DNA from: Aquimarina sp042434915
GTDB lineage: Bacteria > Bacteroidota > Bacteroidia > Flavobacteriales > Flavobacteriaceae
Reading direction: 5' to 3'
DNA: 64,000 nucleotides
Assembly (NCBI RefSeq): GCF_042434915.1
Contig: NZ_CP170198.1
Span: 930,001 to 994,000 of the forward strand
The position numbers and the translations under genes were made by a program. Below the pieces are notes generated by a model. It did no database searches and was not told the DNA's origin. It saw only the letters and a program-made list of their open reading frames with translations. Of the stretch, positions 10,349 to 18,500 are shown piece after piece. Within the stretch, counting starts at the first letter, position 1. Each line of letters begins with the position of its first letter.

Positions 10349-11800
10349 ATGAATCAAATCGAAGAAGCTATAACAACACTACCAAAATTGACACCTCGAA
10401 CTTCTGCATGGATGCATGAGATAGCAGGCAATAAATTAGTACAGCAACAATTGCTTGCAAAATATGGTTCACCTGTAAACCTACATGAGTTAAATAGTTT
10501 TGCAAAAAATACAGAGGCTTACCAAGAAGTATTAGATCGTTTAGGAGTCCAACATTTGATCTTTTATGCGCGTAAAGCCAATAAAAGTAAATCACTTGTA
10601 AAAAAAGCTAAAGAAATCGGTATTGGGGTTGATACAGCTAGTTTTAACGAATTAAAACAAAGTTTGGATTTAGGTGTAAGTAATGATAGGTTAGTTACTA
10701 CAGCTGCTATTAAAAACGATGCCTTATTACGACTTGCAATCTTACATGAGGTAGTTATCATTTTGGATAATGAAGATGAGTGTCGTGCAGTAGCTCAAAT
10801 GGCAGCACAATTAAATAAGAAAGCAATTGTTGGTTTTAGGGTTAGCGGTTTTTATCATGCAGGTAAAAAACTATACAGTCGTTTTGGATTTGATATAGAC
10901 AAAGTCACAGATTTTATAACCACCCATATCGGATGGGATAAAGAGTTTGGTAATCTCGAGTATAGAGGCTTACATTTTCATCTCAATGGCTACTCAATCA
11001 CCCAGCGAGGCGAAGCCTTACATCAAATGTTAGAAATAGCAGCACAACTTAAAGCCGAAAAATTTGAAACGTTATTTATTGATATTGGTGGCGGTTTTTT
11101 GATGAACTATTTGGAAGACGAAGCCCAGTGGAATGATTTTCAATCCTATTTAAAAGAAGCAGTTCAAAGCAAAAAACCTCCAATCACTTTTCAAAATCAA
11201 GGATTAGGGTTTGAAATGATAGATGATAAACTTAAAGGAGCGTTAGCAACGTATCCATACTACAATAGCATACATGGACCTCAATTTTTAGAAAAAATAT
11301 TGACCCATACCAATTTTGAACAAAAGACTACAGCAGCTCGACTCATAGCGCAAAAAATTCAATTACGTATGGAACCAGGGAGATCACTTTTGGATCAAGT
11401 GGGATTGACTATGGCACACGTCGTTTTTAGAAAAACAGATAGCGAAGGATCCCTGTTAATTGGATTAGAAATGAATATGAGTCAAATGATGAGTTCTAGC
11501 GCCGATTTTTTATTAGATCCAATAGTGATTCATCAAAATAGTAAAGAAGAAGCCCCAGTAGAGGGATACTTTGTAGGAGCTTATTGTCTTGAACGGGACG
11601 TTTTGTTGAAACGAAAAATAACTTTCAAGCAAAAACCAGCAATAGGTGATGTAGTTATTTTTGTAAATACAGCAGGGTATATGATGCACTTTTTTGAGAC
11701 AGAAGCACACCTTTTTGACCTTTCAAAAAACTTGAGCTTTGAAAGCAGTACACAACAAACCATCATCGATGATTTTATCGATGATACATTAATACATTAA
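10349..11800 (+). CDS. Fold-type III PLP-dependent decarboxylase (Y4yA-like)
   Basis: A 483-residue alanine-racemase-fold decarboxylase of the DapDC/LysA type. The PLP lysine is in LIFYARKANKS. LHFHLNGYS, the phosphate-binding IDIGGGF and the arginine motif MEPGRSLLDQVG follow in order. The C-terminal barrel holds GAYCLERD, equivalent to the active-site Cys loop. It resembles the Y4yA subgroup that accompanies small secondary-metabolite operons. It is the third gene of the operon starting at 7477. Confidence 0.82.
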   Translation: MNQIEEAITTLPKLTPRTSAWMHEIAGNKLVQQQLLAKYGSPVNLHELNSFAKNTEAYQEVLDRLGVQHLIFYARKANKSKSLVKKAKEIGIGVDTASFNELKQSLDLGVSNDRLVTTAAIKNDALLRLAILHEVVIILDNEDECRAVAQMAAQLNKKAIVGFRVSGFYHAGKKLYSRFGFDIDKVTDFITTHIGWDKEFGNLEYRGLHFHLNGYSITQRGEALHQMLEIAAQLKAEKFETLFIDIGGGFLMNYLEDEAQWNDFQSYLKEAVQSKKPPITFQNQGLGFEMIDDKLKGALATYPYYNSIHGPQFLEKILTHTNFEQKTTAARLIAQKIQLRMEPGRSLLDQVGLTMAHVVFRKTDSEGSLLIGLEMNMSQMMSSSADFLLDPIVIHQNSKEEAPVEGYFVGAYCLERDVLLKRKITFKQKPAIGDVVIFVNTAGYMMHFFETEAHLFDLSKNLSFESSTQQTIIDDFIDDTLIH

Positions 11801-11812
11801 ATTTTATAAATT

Positions 11813-11944
11813 ATGGAAAAAGATAGAAGAGACGACGATTCTGGAAAATTAAAAAGTAGGGATCCAAAAAAGGAGAAGGGACCGCAAAAAGACAATCATA
11901 CAAATCAATATGGTAATCAACGCGGTAAAGATGATAAACGTTAA
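11813..11944 (+). CDS. Tiny charged hydrophilic protein
   Basis: A 43-residue protein starting MEKDRRDDDSGKLKSRDPKK, rich in Lys/Asp/Gly/Asn and with no hydrophobic stretch, so it is probably disordered. It begins 12 bp after the decarboxylase stop and ends just before a terminator, so it may be co-transcribed. Similar small hydrophilic proteins are often stress-induced (inference). Confidence 0.6.
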   Translation: MEKDRRDDDSGKLKSRDPKKEKGPQKDNHTNQYGNQRGKDDKR

Positions 11945-11947
11945 ATA

Positions 11948-11979
11948 AAAGAGCCTGAATTTATAAATTCAGGCTCTTT
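11948..11979. terminator. Bidirectional terminator
   Basis: Perfect palindrome beginning AAAGAGCCTGAATTT and continuing into its own complement, with A-rich sequence on the left and T-rich on the right. It lies between two convergent tiny genes and can serve both. Confidence 0.85.
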
Positions 11980-11984
11980 AAAAT

Positions 11985-12128
11985 TTATGCATTATCTCTT
12001 GGTTGATGCTGTTCTTTACGCTGCTTTTTTTGATAGTTAATTTCTTTTCCTTGTGTTTCATCAAGATTAATTGCTTGTTCTTTTTTACTTTGTTTTTGCG
12101 GTTCTAATTTCTTTTCTGAAGTGTTCAT
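11985..12128 (-). CDS. Tiny Lys/Gln-rich protein
   Basis: A 47-residue protein starting MNTSEKKLEPQKQSKKEQ and ending EQHQPRDNA. It is highly hydrophilic and low-complexity, without recognised domains. It is convergent with the tiny protein gene at 11813 across a shared terminator. Coding is supported by a clean frame, a proper start and the matching terminator. Confidence 0.6.
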   Translation of the reverse strand: MNTSEKKLEPQKQSKKEQAINLDETQGKEINYQKKQRKEQHQPRDNA

Positions 12129-12478
12129 AATTTTAAATTTTAAATTCTATTTTTAATTTACTAGAATCTCTCGATTTCTTCTAGAACCTTATCATAGTTT
12201 AACATGGGGTTGTTAAACGTTGACTGTCATACTACGACCTCTGACAAAATTTAAGTTAAAATTTTAATGGATAGTGCCTGTTTTTTTTGCTATTAAAAAT
12301 GAAGATCAGTAAGGCAACTTGTTAAGAGAAATGCGTTAATAGTTAAAGTGTATTAAGATACTCCCAAAGTTGAGGGGTAGGAGTATGAATTAATTAGTAC
12401 AAAACTTACATTTAGACAGTAATGAAATCACAACAATCGATTTTCTTACATTTTTCACACAAATTAATTACAATAATC

Positions 12479-12673
12479 ATGAAACAGACATTTAAAAAAA
12501 CTAGAGGCTATACTCTTATTAGTAAAATAAAAAACTTTGTTGTATCTCTATTGACAATTCGATCAATTTTTTCTTCATTTTTTCAACGAGAAAAAAGAAT
12601 TTCAGAAGATGTAAGTAATTTACGTTTGTTAATCATGAACTCCAAAAATCACAACATAGGTCCAGAGTGGTAA
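12479..12673 (+). CDS. Small hypothetical protein
   Basis: A 64-residue frame starting MKQTFKKTRGYTLISKIKNF; an alternative ATG at 12422 would add 19 residues. Basic N-terminus and one weakly hydrophobic stretch. No recognised family. It precedes the glycosyltransferase by 81 bp. Moderate to low confidence that it is expressed. Confidence 0.35.
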   Translation: MKQTFKKTRGYTLISKIKNFVVSLLTIRSIFSSFFQREKRISEDVSNLRLLIMNSKNHNIGPEW

Positions 12674-12754
12674 GGTATTTTGTTTAATGTTATAGTTCAA
12701 ATCCTGTCCATAATTTCAACACTTTGGTAGCCTTATAGTAAAACTTTGTAGTTT

Positions 12755-13615
12755 ATGAATAAATTCAGTCTAATCACGATATATCAGAATCAAAAGAAAG
12801 ATTTAAAAAACTTATTAGATGCAATAGAACATGGTAATGAGCATCCAGATGAGGTGATCATTGTATGTATGAAATGTGATCTTGATATATTAAACGAATA
12901 TTCTTTTGATATTCGCTGTATTTCTTATAATTATAAGCATACTGGCGGTGTGCCAATTTCAGAAGCGCGTAACTTGGGTGTCAAATCTGCTAGTTTTGAG
13001 AATTTGATTTTTTTAAATATAAACTGCATACCAGACAGTAATTTTGTGGGTTCTATGATTCGACATGCCTTGTTATATGAAGGTTTAATCATGGGGACCC
13101 CCAAGTATGTAAATCAAAAAATGGACGGTGATATAAGTTTAGAACGTCTAGCTGCTGCAAGTGTTTTTCATCCACAACGACCCGAGGTATACGATATAAA
13201 ACAAGAGTTTAATTATCAGCTATTCTGGAGCTTGTGTTTTACTATTAGCAAAACACAGTATACAATTTTAAATGGATTTGATACCAGGTTTTCTGGTTAT
13301 GGGGCAGAGGATTTAGATTTTGCTTTTAAAGCGAGAGAATTAAATTGCCCTTTTTATATCAATGATGCTATTGTGTATCATCAACAATATGCATTTTACT
13401 CTTTACCATTAAATAATTTTGAATACGTTATTAAAAATTCGGATTTATTTTATGAAAAATGGGGTGAGTGGCCAATGGACAGTACTTTAGAAAAATTCAC
13501 TCAGTTAGAATTAATCGAATGGAAAAACGATCAGAAAAAGCCTATAACTATTCGTAAAAAACCTTCGGTTCACTTGATTCAAGAACATACTTTAAAAGGT
13601 CAAACGCATATATAA
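12755..13615 (+). CDS. GT2-type glycosyltransferase
   Basis: A 286-residue GT-A fold protein. The N-terminal nucleotide-binding strand is KFSLITIYQNQKKDLKNLL, GVPISEARNLGVKSA marks the conserved helix, ININCIPDSNF occupies the DxD position in degenerate form, and FSGYGAEDLDFAFKARE is the acceptor/catalytic motif typical of galactosyltransferase-like GT2/GT7C domains. The next gene (DUF4301) follows after 13 bp. Donor and acceptor unknown. Confidence 0.82.
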   Translation: MNKFSLITIYQNQKKDLKNLLDAIEHGNEHPDEVIIVCMKCDLDILNEYSFDIRCISYNYKHTGGVPISEARNLGVKSASFENLIFLNINCIPDSNFVGSMIRHALLYEGLIMGTPKYVNQKMDGDISLERLAAASVFHPQRPEVYDIKQEFNYQLFWSLCFTISKTQYTILNGFDTRFSGYGAEDLDFAFKARELNCPFYINDAIVYHQQYAFYSLPLNNFEYVIKNSDLFYEKWGEWPMDSTLEKFTQLELIEWKNDQKKPITIRKKPSVHLIQEHTLKGQTHI

Positions 13616-13628
13616 AATAACGTTTTAA

Positions 13629-15206
13629 ATGAAAACAGCTGCATTTGTCAATAAAAGGAAATATACCTTTGATAAAAGTGATTATATACAATTTAGATTA
13701 CGTAAAATTACGCCAGAAATTGTAGAAAATCAAATAGTTACCCTTAAACGTAATCAAGAGAATACCAAAATTGAAAAACCTGTAACACTTGAGGATGGTA
13801 TAACTACTTTGAAAAAATCTGATAGACGACGTTTGCTACGTATTTTTCAAGATCAAGCTGGCACTCATACTTTTTGTCATTTTATCCCTGCATCAGGTGC
13901 AGGTACTAGAATGCTCAAATTTCTTAATCGCTTTTTAAATGAGTATAAGCCAGGCGAGGAAAGTTTTAGTAGTTATGTAAATAGAACCAAACAGTTTGAA
14001 TTGTTTACTTTTTTTAGAAAATTAAAAAAGTTTCCTTTTTACAGAAATTTAAAAATTATTTCCAAACATTTAGAAGTGCGTAAGTTAGCTAAGGATGAGC
14101 GTAAGTTGATGATTACAAAGATCCTATTGTACGATCCTCAGTTTAAACTTTTATCTTTGCCCAAAGCTTTGTTTCCTTTTCATAAAGAAGGAAAAACAGA
14201 AGTTCTTACTGCTTTTGATCAGCAACTTCGTCAATTTGTAAATTTTGGTAGTTATTTTGAGCAGGCAGAAATGCATATGACTACTGCCAAAGATGCTCAA
14301 TCAAATTTTAACGATGCGTTAGATACCTTATATTCAAAAATACCTGAACTTAAAAAAAACACTATTTCTGTTAGTTTTTCTCATCAATCAGAGCAAACGG
14401 ATACAGTAAGTTTAACCGATGATCATTCGCTAGTGCGAGATAATCGTGGGAAAGTTCTTTTTAGACCCGCAGGACATGGAGTATTGCTATCTAATCTCAA
14501 CGCTTTGGATCATGATATCATATATCTTTCTAATATTGATAATATAGCAAAAGCTAAAACTCAAAAACAACTGATTGAATTTAGGAAATTGATGGTTGGG
14601 AAATTAATTTCGCTTCAAAATTTTGTATTTGAAATCTTACCAAAGTTAAAAACAGGAACTAGTAGCACTATAGAAATAAAGAAGGTTTTAGAGTTTATCA
14701 AATTAGAATTGCCAGGATCCCTACCTCACAATTTTGAAAAAAAGAAAAAGAAGGAGCTTTGTAAACTTTTATTCGACAAACTAAACCGACCTATTCGAGT
14801 TTGTGCAGTAATTAAGAATACTGGGCAACCAGGTGGAGGTCCCTTTTGGATACAAGACCATACGGGTGCTATGACAATGCAAATTGTCGAAAAATCCGAA
14901 ATAAACTTAACTGATTTAACACAGAAACAGCTTTTTGAAAATGCCACACACTTTAATCCAGTAGAGATTTGTTGCGGGGTAAAAGATTATGAAGGCAAAA
15001 AATTTAATTTAAATGAGTACTGTAAAGATGGAGATGGTATGATTGGTAAAAAAACCTATGGTGGCAAACCTATTACAATTCTGGAAAGACCAGGATTATG
15101 GAACGGAAGTATGTATCATTGGAATACATCTTTTGTAGCCATGAAACCTTCTCTTTTTAATCCAGTAAAATCTATCAACGATTTACTTAAAAAAGCACAT
15201 CAATAG
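13629..15206 (+). CDS. DUF4301 family protein
   Basis: A 525-residue protein with the DUF4301 signature FIPASGAGTRMLKFLNRFL near residue 88, a nucleotidyltransferase-like G-x-G-T-R-M loop. A PAGHGVLLSNLNALDHDIIYLSNIDN segment recalls sugar-nucleotide pyrophosphorylase folds, and TGQPGGGPFWIQDHTG lies near residue 400. It probably binds a nucleotide-sugar-like substrate (inference). It shares an operon with the glycosyltransferase and DUF421 genes. Confidence 0.82.
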   Translation: MKTAAFVNKRKYTFDKSDYIQFRLRKITPEIVENQIVTLKRNQENTKIEKPVTLEDGITTLKKSDRRRLLRIFQDQAGTHTFCHFIPASGAGTRMLKFLNRFLNEYKPGEESFSSYVNRTKQFELFTFFRKLKKFPFYRNLKIISKHLEVRKLAKDERKLMITKILLYDPQFKLLSLPKALFPFHKEGKTEVLTAFDQQLRQFVNFGSYFEQAEMHMTTAKDAQSNFNDALDTLYSKIPELKKNTISVSFSHQSEQTDTVSLTDDHSLVRDNRGKVLFRPAGHGVLLSNLNALDHDIIYLSNIDNIAKAKTQKQLIEFRKLMVGKLISLQNFVFEILPKLKTGTSSTIEIKKVLEFIKLELPGSLPHNFEKKKKKELCKLLFDKLNRPIRVCAVIKNTGQPGGGPFWIQDHTGAMTMQIVEKSEINLTDLTQKQLFENATHFNPVEICCGVKDYEGKKFNLNEYCKDGDGMIGKKTYGGKPITILERPGLWNGSMYHWNTSFVAMKPSLFNPVKSINDLLKKAHQ

Positions 15207-15230
15207 TTTATAGCTATCAAAAAACAACCT

Positions 15231-15752
15231 ATGGAGTGGATATTAAATTCAGATTTAAACATAGTAACATTATTAGGGAGCGTATTGGGTATTTACATCG
15301 CCATTATAGCGATTACCAGAATAGCGGGTTTACGCACTTTTGCCAAAATGACAAGCTTTGATTTTGCATCAACTATAGCTATTGGTTCTATACTAGCTTC
15401 GGTAATAATGAATACTAATCAATCTTTGGTAAAGGGAAGTATCGCATTGGCAGGAATGGTATGTTTTCAAGTGTTATTCTCTTTTATTATTAGAAAATCA
15501 AAAGCTGCACAAAAAGTAGCAACCAATACGCCACTGTTCTTGGCTAAAAACGGTGAAATCCTATACGATAATCTTAAAAAATCGAATGTGTCTGAGAGTG
15601 ATGTCCTTGCCAAGTTAAGAGAAGCAAATGTCATCAGAATGTCAGAGGTAAAGGCTGTAATTCTCGAATCCACAGGCGATGTTTCGGTTTTGCATACCAC
15701 CGATACTATATCAGTAGACACGATACTGCTAAAAGGTGTAAGGGATGAGTAA
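15231..15752 (+). CDS. DUF421 membrane protein (YetF-like)
   Basis: A 173-residue protein with three predicted N-terminal membrane helices (VTLLGSVLGIYIAIIAITRI, TIAIGSILASVIM, IALAGMVCFQVLFSFII) and a cytoplasmic domain (LFLAKNGEILYDNLKKSNV, then DVLAKLREANVIRMSEVKAVILE). The RTFAKMTSFDFASTIAIGS segment is diagnostic of DUF421. Function unknown; YetF relatives are linked to sporulation or envelope stress. Confidence 0.87.
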   Translation: MEWILNSDLNIVTLLGSVLGIYIAIIAITRIAGLRTFAKMTSFDFASTIAIGSILASVIMNTNQSLVKGSIALAGMVCFQVLFSFIIRKSKAAQKVATNTPLFLAKNGEILYDNLKKSNVSESDVLAKLREANVIRMSEVKAVILESTGDVSVLHTTDTISVDTILLKGVRDE

Positions 15753-15826
15753 TTGGTTTTGCTGTGATGCAGCTATAATTTGACAACATATTGTACACAT
15801 AAACTCTCGTATATTAAAATTTCAGA

Positions 15827-16510
15827 ATGAAAAAGCTACCCAAAGTACTTATTTTTGATGTCAACGAGACACTTTTGGACCTTACACCTATCAAAATTAA
15901 AATAAATGATGCCTTACAATGTGATACAGCATTTGATCTATGGTTTTCAGCTTTACTACATCGTTCATTAGTTGAAACAACTACTGGAGGGTATATGGAT
16001 TTTGGTATACTGGGAAGTGATACCTTAAAAATTGTGTCCAAAAAATTACAGAATCCCTTTACCGATGGACAGATTGATGATATTTTATCAATTTTCACAA
16101 AATTATCTCCCCACCCAGAGATTATAGCCTCTCTTAAATCCTTACAAAAAGAAGGTTTTACATTAGTAGCTTTAACTAACGGAGGGCAAAAAACTGTTGA
16201 GGCTCAACTTGATTTTGCTAAACTCTCTATGTTTTTTGATAGGATAATAAGTGTAGCCAAGGTGAACAAATTTAAGCCCCATCCCAGTACGTACAAATAT
16301 GTACTTGATACTTATGGGATTCAGCCCAAAGAAGCTATGTTAATAGCCGCACATAACTGGGATGTATATGGAGCGCAAATGGCTGGATTACAAACCGCAT
16401 TTATCACCCGTGATAAAAAAGAATATTATGATATGACATCTCAATTAGATTATGTGGGTACAGATCTAAGGGCAATTACACAACAATTAACTGGTAACAA
16501 TAAAATATAG
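15827..16510 (+). CDS. HAD-superfamily hydrolase (haloacid dehalogenase type II)
   Basis: A 227-residue HAD hydrolase. Motif I FDVNETLLDL supplies the nucleophile Asp. VALTNG is motif II, K in VAKVNKFKPHP is motif III, and IAAHNWDVYGAQMAGL is motif IV. The DVNETL and AHNWD forms are those of L-2-haloacid dehalogenases. Substrate in this organism unknown. Confidence 0.88.
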   Translation: MKKLPKVLIFDVNETLLDLTPIKIKINDALQCDTAFDLWFSALLHRSLVETTTGGYMDFGILGSDTLKIVSKKLQNPFTDGQIDDILSIFTKLSPHPEIIASLKSLQKEGFTLVALTNGGQKTVEAQLDFAKLSMFFDRIISVAKVNKFKPHPSTYKYVLDTYGIQPKEAMLIAAHNWDVYGAQMAGLQTAFITRDKKEYYDMTSQLDYVGTDLRAITQQLTGNNKI

Positions 16511-16563
16511 TTCTCGCTAGCATTTAGCCAAAATTTAAAAATACGTACTTGATTAATTTTAGA

Positions 16564-16616
16564 TTAGGAAAAAATCCTAAAAATAGGAATAATTCCAAAA
16601 TTTAAGTTTAATTTTG
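16564..16616 (+). promoter_or_regulatory. Putative promoter/operator before exonuclease-GIY-YIG gene
   Basis: TAATTTTG at 16609-16616 matches the Bacteroidota -7 box TAnnTTTG, 24 bp before the ATG. Just upstream are two inverted repeats, TTAGGA/TCCTAA (16564-16580) and the perfect GGAATAATTCC (16586-16596), which could bind a regulator. No clear -33 TTG. Confidence 0.4.
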
Positions 16617-16639
16617 CTCTGCCTTAAAAAAGTTACGTT

Positions 16640-18019
16640 ATGGAGCAGCGCTATGCTATAATTGATGTAGAAACCAGTGGAAAAGGGATTAACGGAAATC
16701 GTATAACCGAGATTTGTATTGTACTATTATTGGGCACGCAAATCATTGACAAATATACTACGCTTGTAAATCCCAATCAAGATATACCCAATTATATAAC
16801 AGGCCTCACCGGTATAGATAATGATTTGGTTCATGATGCTCCATTTTTTGAGGATATAGCAGAGCGCATTTTGGAAATTACAGAAGGAGCAGTATTCGTA
16901 GCACATAATGTTACATTTGATTATACCGTAATTCGCAATGAATTTAAGGCGTTGGGCTATAATTTTGTAAGAAAAAAATTATGTACTGTTCGGCTTTCGC
17001 GAAAGATTTTTCCAGGTTTATATTCATATAGTCTAGGTAATGTATGTACTTCGCTCAACATACCCTTAAAAAATAGGCATAGAGCAGAGGGTGATACCGA
17101 TGCAACAGTGATCTTATTTAAGAAGATTATCGAAGAGGATTCAAACCTAGAGATCATTCATAGTTTTTTGAATATCCGATCCAAACAAGCCACGATACCT
17201 CCTCATTTGAAAGCTGAGCAAATAGATACCCTACCAGAATCCACGGGAATCTATCTTTTTAAAGATCAAAAGGAGAAAATCCTCTATGCAGGTAAAGCTA
17301 AAAATATTAAACAACGGGTACTGAGTCATTTTTATGACAAAAAGAATAAGGAGTATTTATTAGGTCAAAAAACGCATAGTATTGATTATACGGTGACCGG
17401 TAATGAATTAATCGCATTATTACTGGAAGCCGAACTTATAAGAAAGCATTATCCAGAATTTAATGCAGCTCAAAAAAAGCCTGTAGTACCCTATCACATT
17501 ATCAGCTATGTCAATCGACGCGGTATTATGCAGTTGGCTATTGATCAATCCTATAGTGCAGATAGCTCTATTGAGTTTTATTATTCACGAGCCGATGCTA
17601 TTGCTGCGTTAGAACAGCTTTGTATACAGTTTGAGTTATGTCCTAGATACTGTAATTTGCAACAAAGCACCGCACGTTGCTCTCATTATAAAATCAAATC
17701 CTGTAAAGGAGTTTGCAGTCAAGAAGAGGCTATAGAGCTATACAATCTGCGGGTACAAAAAGCTATGGAGTGCAGCCTGAATAAGAAAACAAGTTATGTA
17801 ATCAAGGAGAAGGGGAGAACCTGTGAAGAACAAAGTTTTGTGTTGGTTAAAGACGGATTGTATCGCGGTTATGGTTTTATCGATCAAACTATGCAGGTAA
17901 CGAATCATGAAGATTTTGAGAGCCTGATTGAACTACAAACCCATACGTACCATACTTCAAAAATTATTACAACCTATGTGCGTAAACACGGGGATCGTGT
18001 AGTGATCCCGTTGACCTAA
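16640..18019 (+). CDS. DEDDh exonuclease / GIY-YIG nuclease fusion (DnaQ-UvrC-like)
   Basis: A 459-residue fusion. Residues 1-170 are a DnaQ-type 3'-5' exonuclease (AIIDVETSGKG, HNVTFDYTVIRNEF, HRAEGDTDAT). Residues about 195-280 are a GIY-YIG domain (LPESTGIYLFKDQKEKILYAGKAKNIKQRV), as in UvrC/Cho. A Cys-rich segment follows (CPRYCNL, CKGVCSQEEA). Similar fusions are known and probably act in DNA repair. It lies just upstream of the integrase but is separated from it by a minus-strand gene. Confidence 0.85.
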   Translation: MEQRYAIIDVETSGKGINGNRITEICIVLLLGTQIIDKYTTLVNPNQDIPNYITGLTGIDNDLVHDAPFFEDIAERILEITEGAVFVAHNVTFDYTVIRNEFKALGYNFVRKKLCTVRLSRKIFPGLYSYSLGNVCTSLNIPLKNRHRAEGDTDATVILFKKIIEEDSNLEIIHSFLNIRSKQATIPPHLKAEQIDTLPESTGIYLFKDQKEKILYAGKAKNIKQRVLSHFYDKKNKEYLLGQKTHSIDYTVTGNELIALLLEAELIRKHYPEFNAAQKKPVVPYHIISYVNRRGIMQLAIDQSYSADSSIEFYYSRADAIAALEQLCIQFELCPRYCNLQQSTARCSHYKIKSCKGVCSQEEAIELYNLRVQKAMECSLNKKTSYVIKEKGRTCEEQSFVLVKDGLYRGYGFIDQTMQVTNHEDFESLIELQTHTYHTSKIITTYVRKHGDRVVIPLT

Positions 18020-18059
18020 TCTAAATAGATATAGTTTTAGTGTAAGCTATCGTAAGAAA

Positions 18060-18419
18060 TTACTTCATATACGTTTGCCAAGTAATTAAAACATATGTAT
18101 GTTTTAGGTCAAGAAAACCATATTCATAACAAAATAAATATACTTGCTTCTTTCTGTTTTTCCAATAATGAGTAAAGTAATTTGGGTTAAATCCCGCATT
18201 CAGTAGTTTCTCTTTTTTTACTGTAGCGAGTCCAGCTTTATTATACGATTTTAAAATTTTTCTATTTGTTTTTAGATGCCGATCGATGGTTTTAAATAGA
18301 CTACTTTCTTTTTGCTTATTCATTTCATAATGATAGGCAGATCGACAGTAAGGAGAACAAAATTTTTTGTCAGATCTACCTTTAAGTTCAGTAGAGCAAT
18401 GTAAGCAAGAGGGTTTCAT
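18060..18419 (-). CDS. Small zinc-ribbon protein
   Basis: A 119-residue basic protein. The N-terminus CLHCSTELKGRSDKKFCSPYC gives a CxxC...CxxxC zinc-binding set like DUF2116-type zinc ribbons. The remainder is Lys-rich with aromatic residues (FNPNYFTHYWKNRKKQVYLF). It is divergent from the integrase over an 81-bp intergenic region. It could be a transcription-associated or DNA-binding protein (inference). Confidence 0.65.
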   Translation of the reverse strand: MKPSCLHCSTELKGRSDKKFCSPYCRSAYHYEMNKQKESSLFKTIDRHLKTNRKILKSYNKAGLATVKKEKLLNAGFNPNYFTHYWKNRKKQVYLFCYEYGFLDLKHTYVLITWQTYMK

Positions 18420-18500
18420 AATCAGCGGTTTAAACGGTTAATATACGTATAAATATACGTTTAGGATTTCTTATAGTTTCTTTTTAGTGATTTTTACAAA
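18420..18500. promoter_or_regulatory. Shared divergent region before integrase, with direct repeats
   Basis: The 81 bp between the zinc-ribbon gene and the integrase contain direct repeats AATATACGT at 18440-18448 and 18452-18460. The first overlaps the 10-bp palindrome TATACGTATA. TACGTTTA (18456-18463) is one base off the TAnnTTTG -7 box. This is the likely integrase promoter/operator, but no regulator is identified. Confidence 0.35.
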
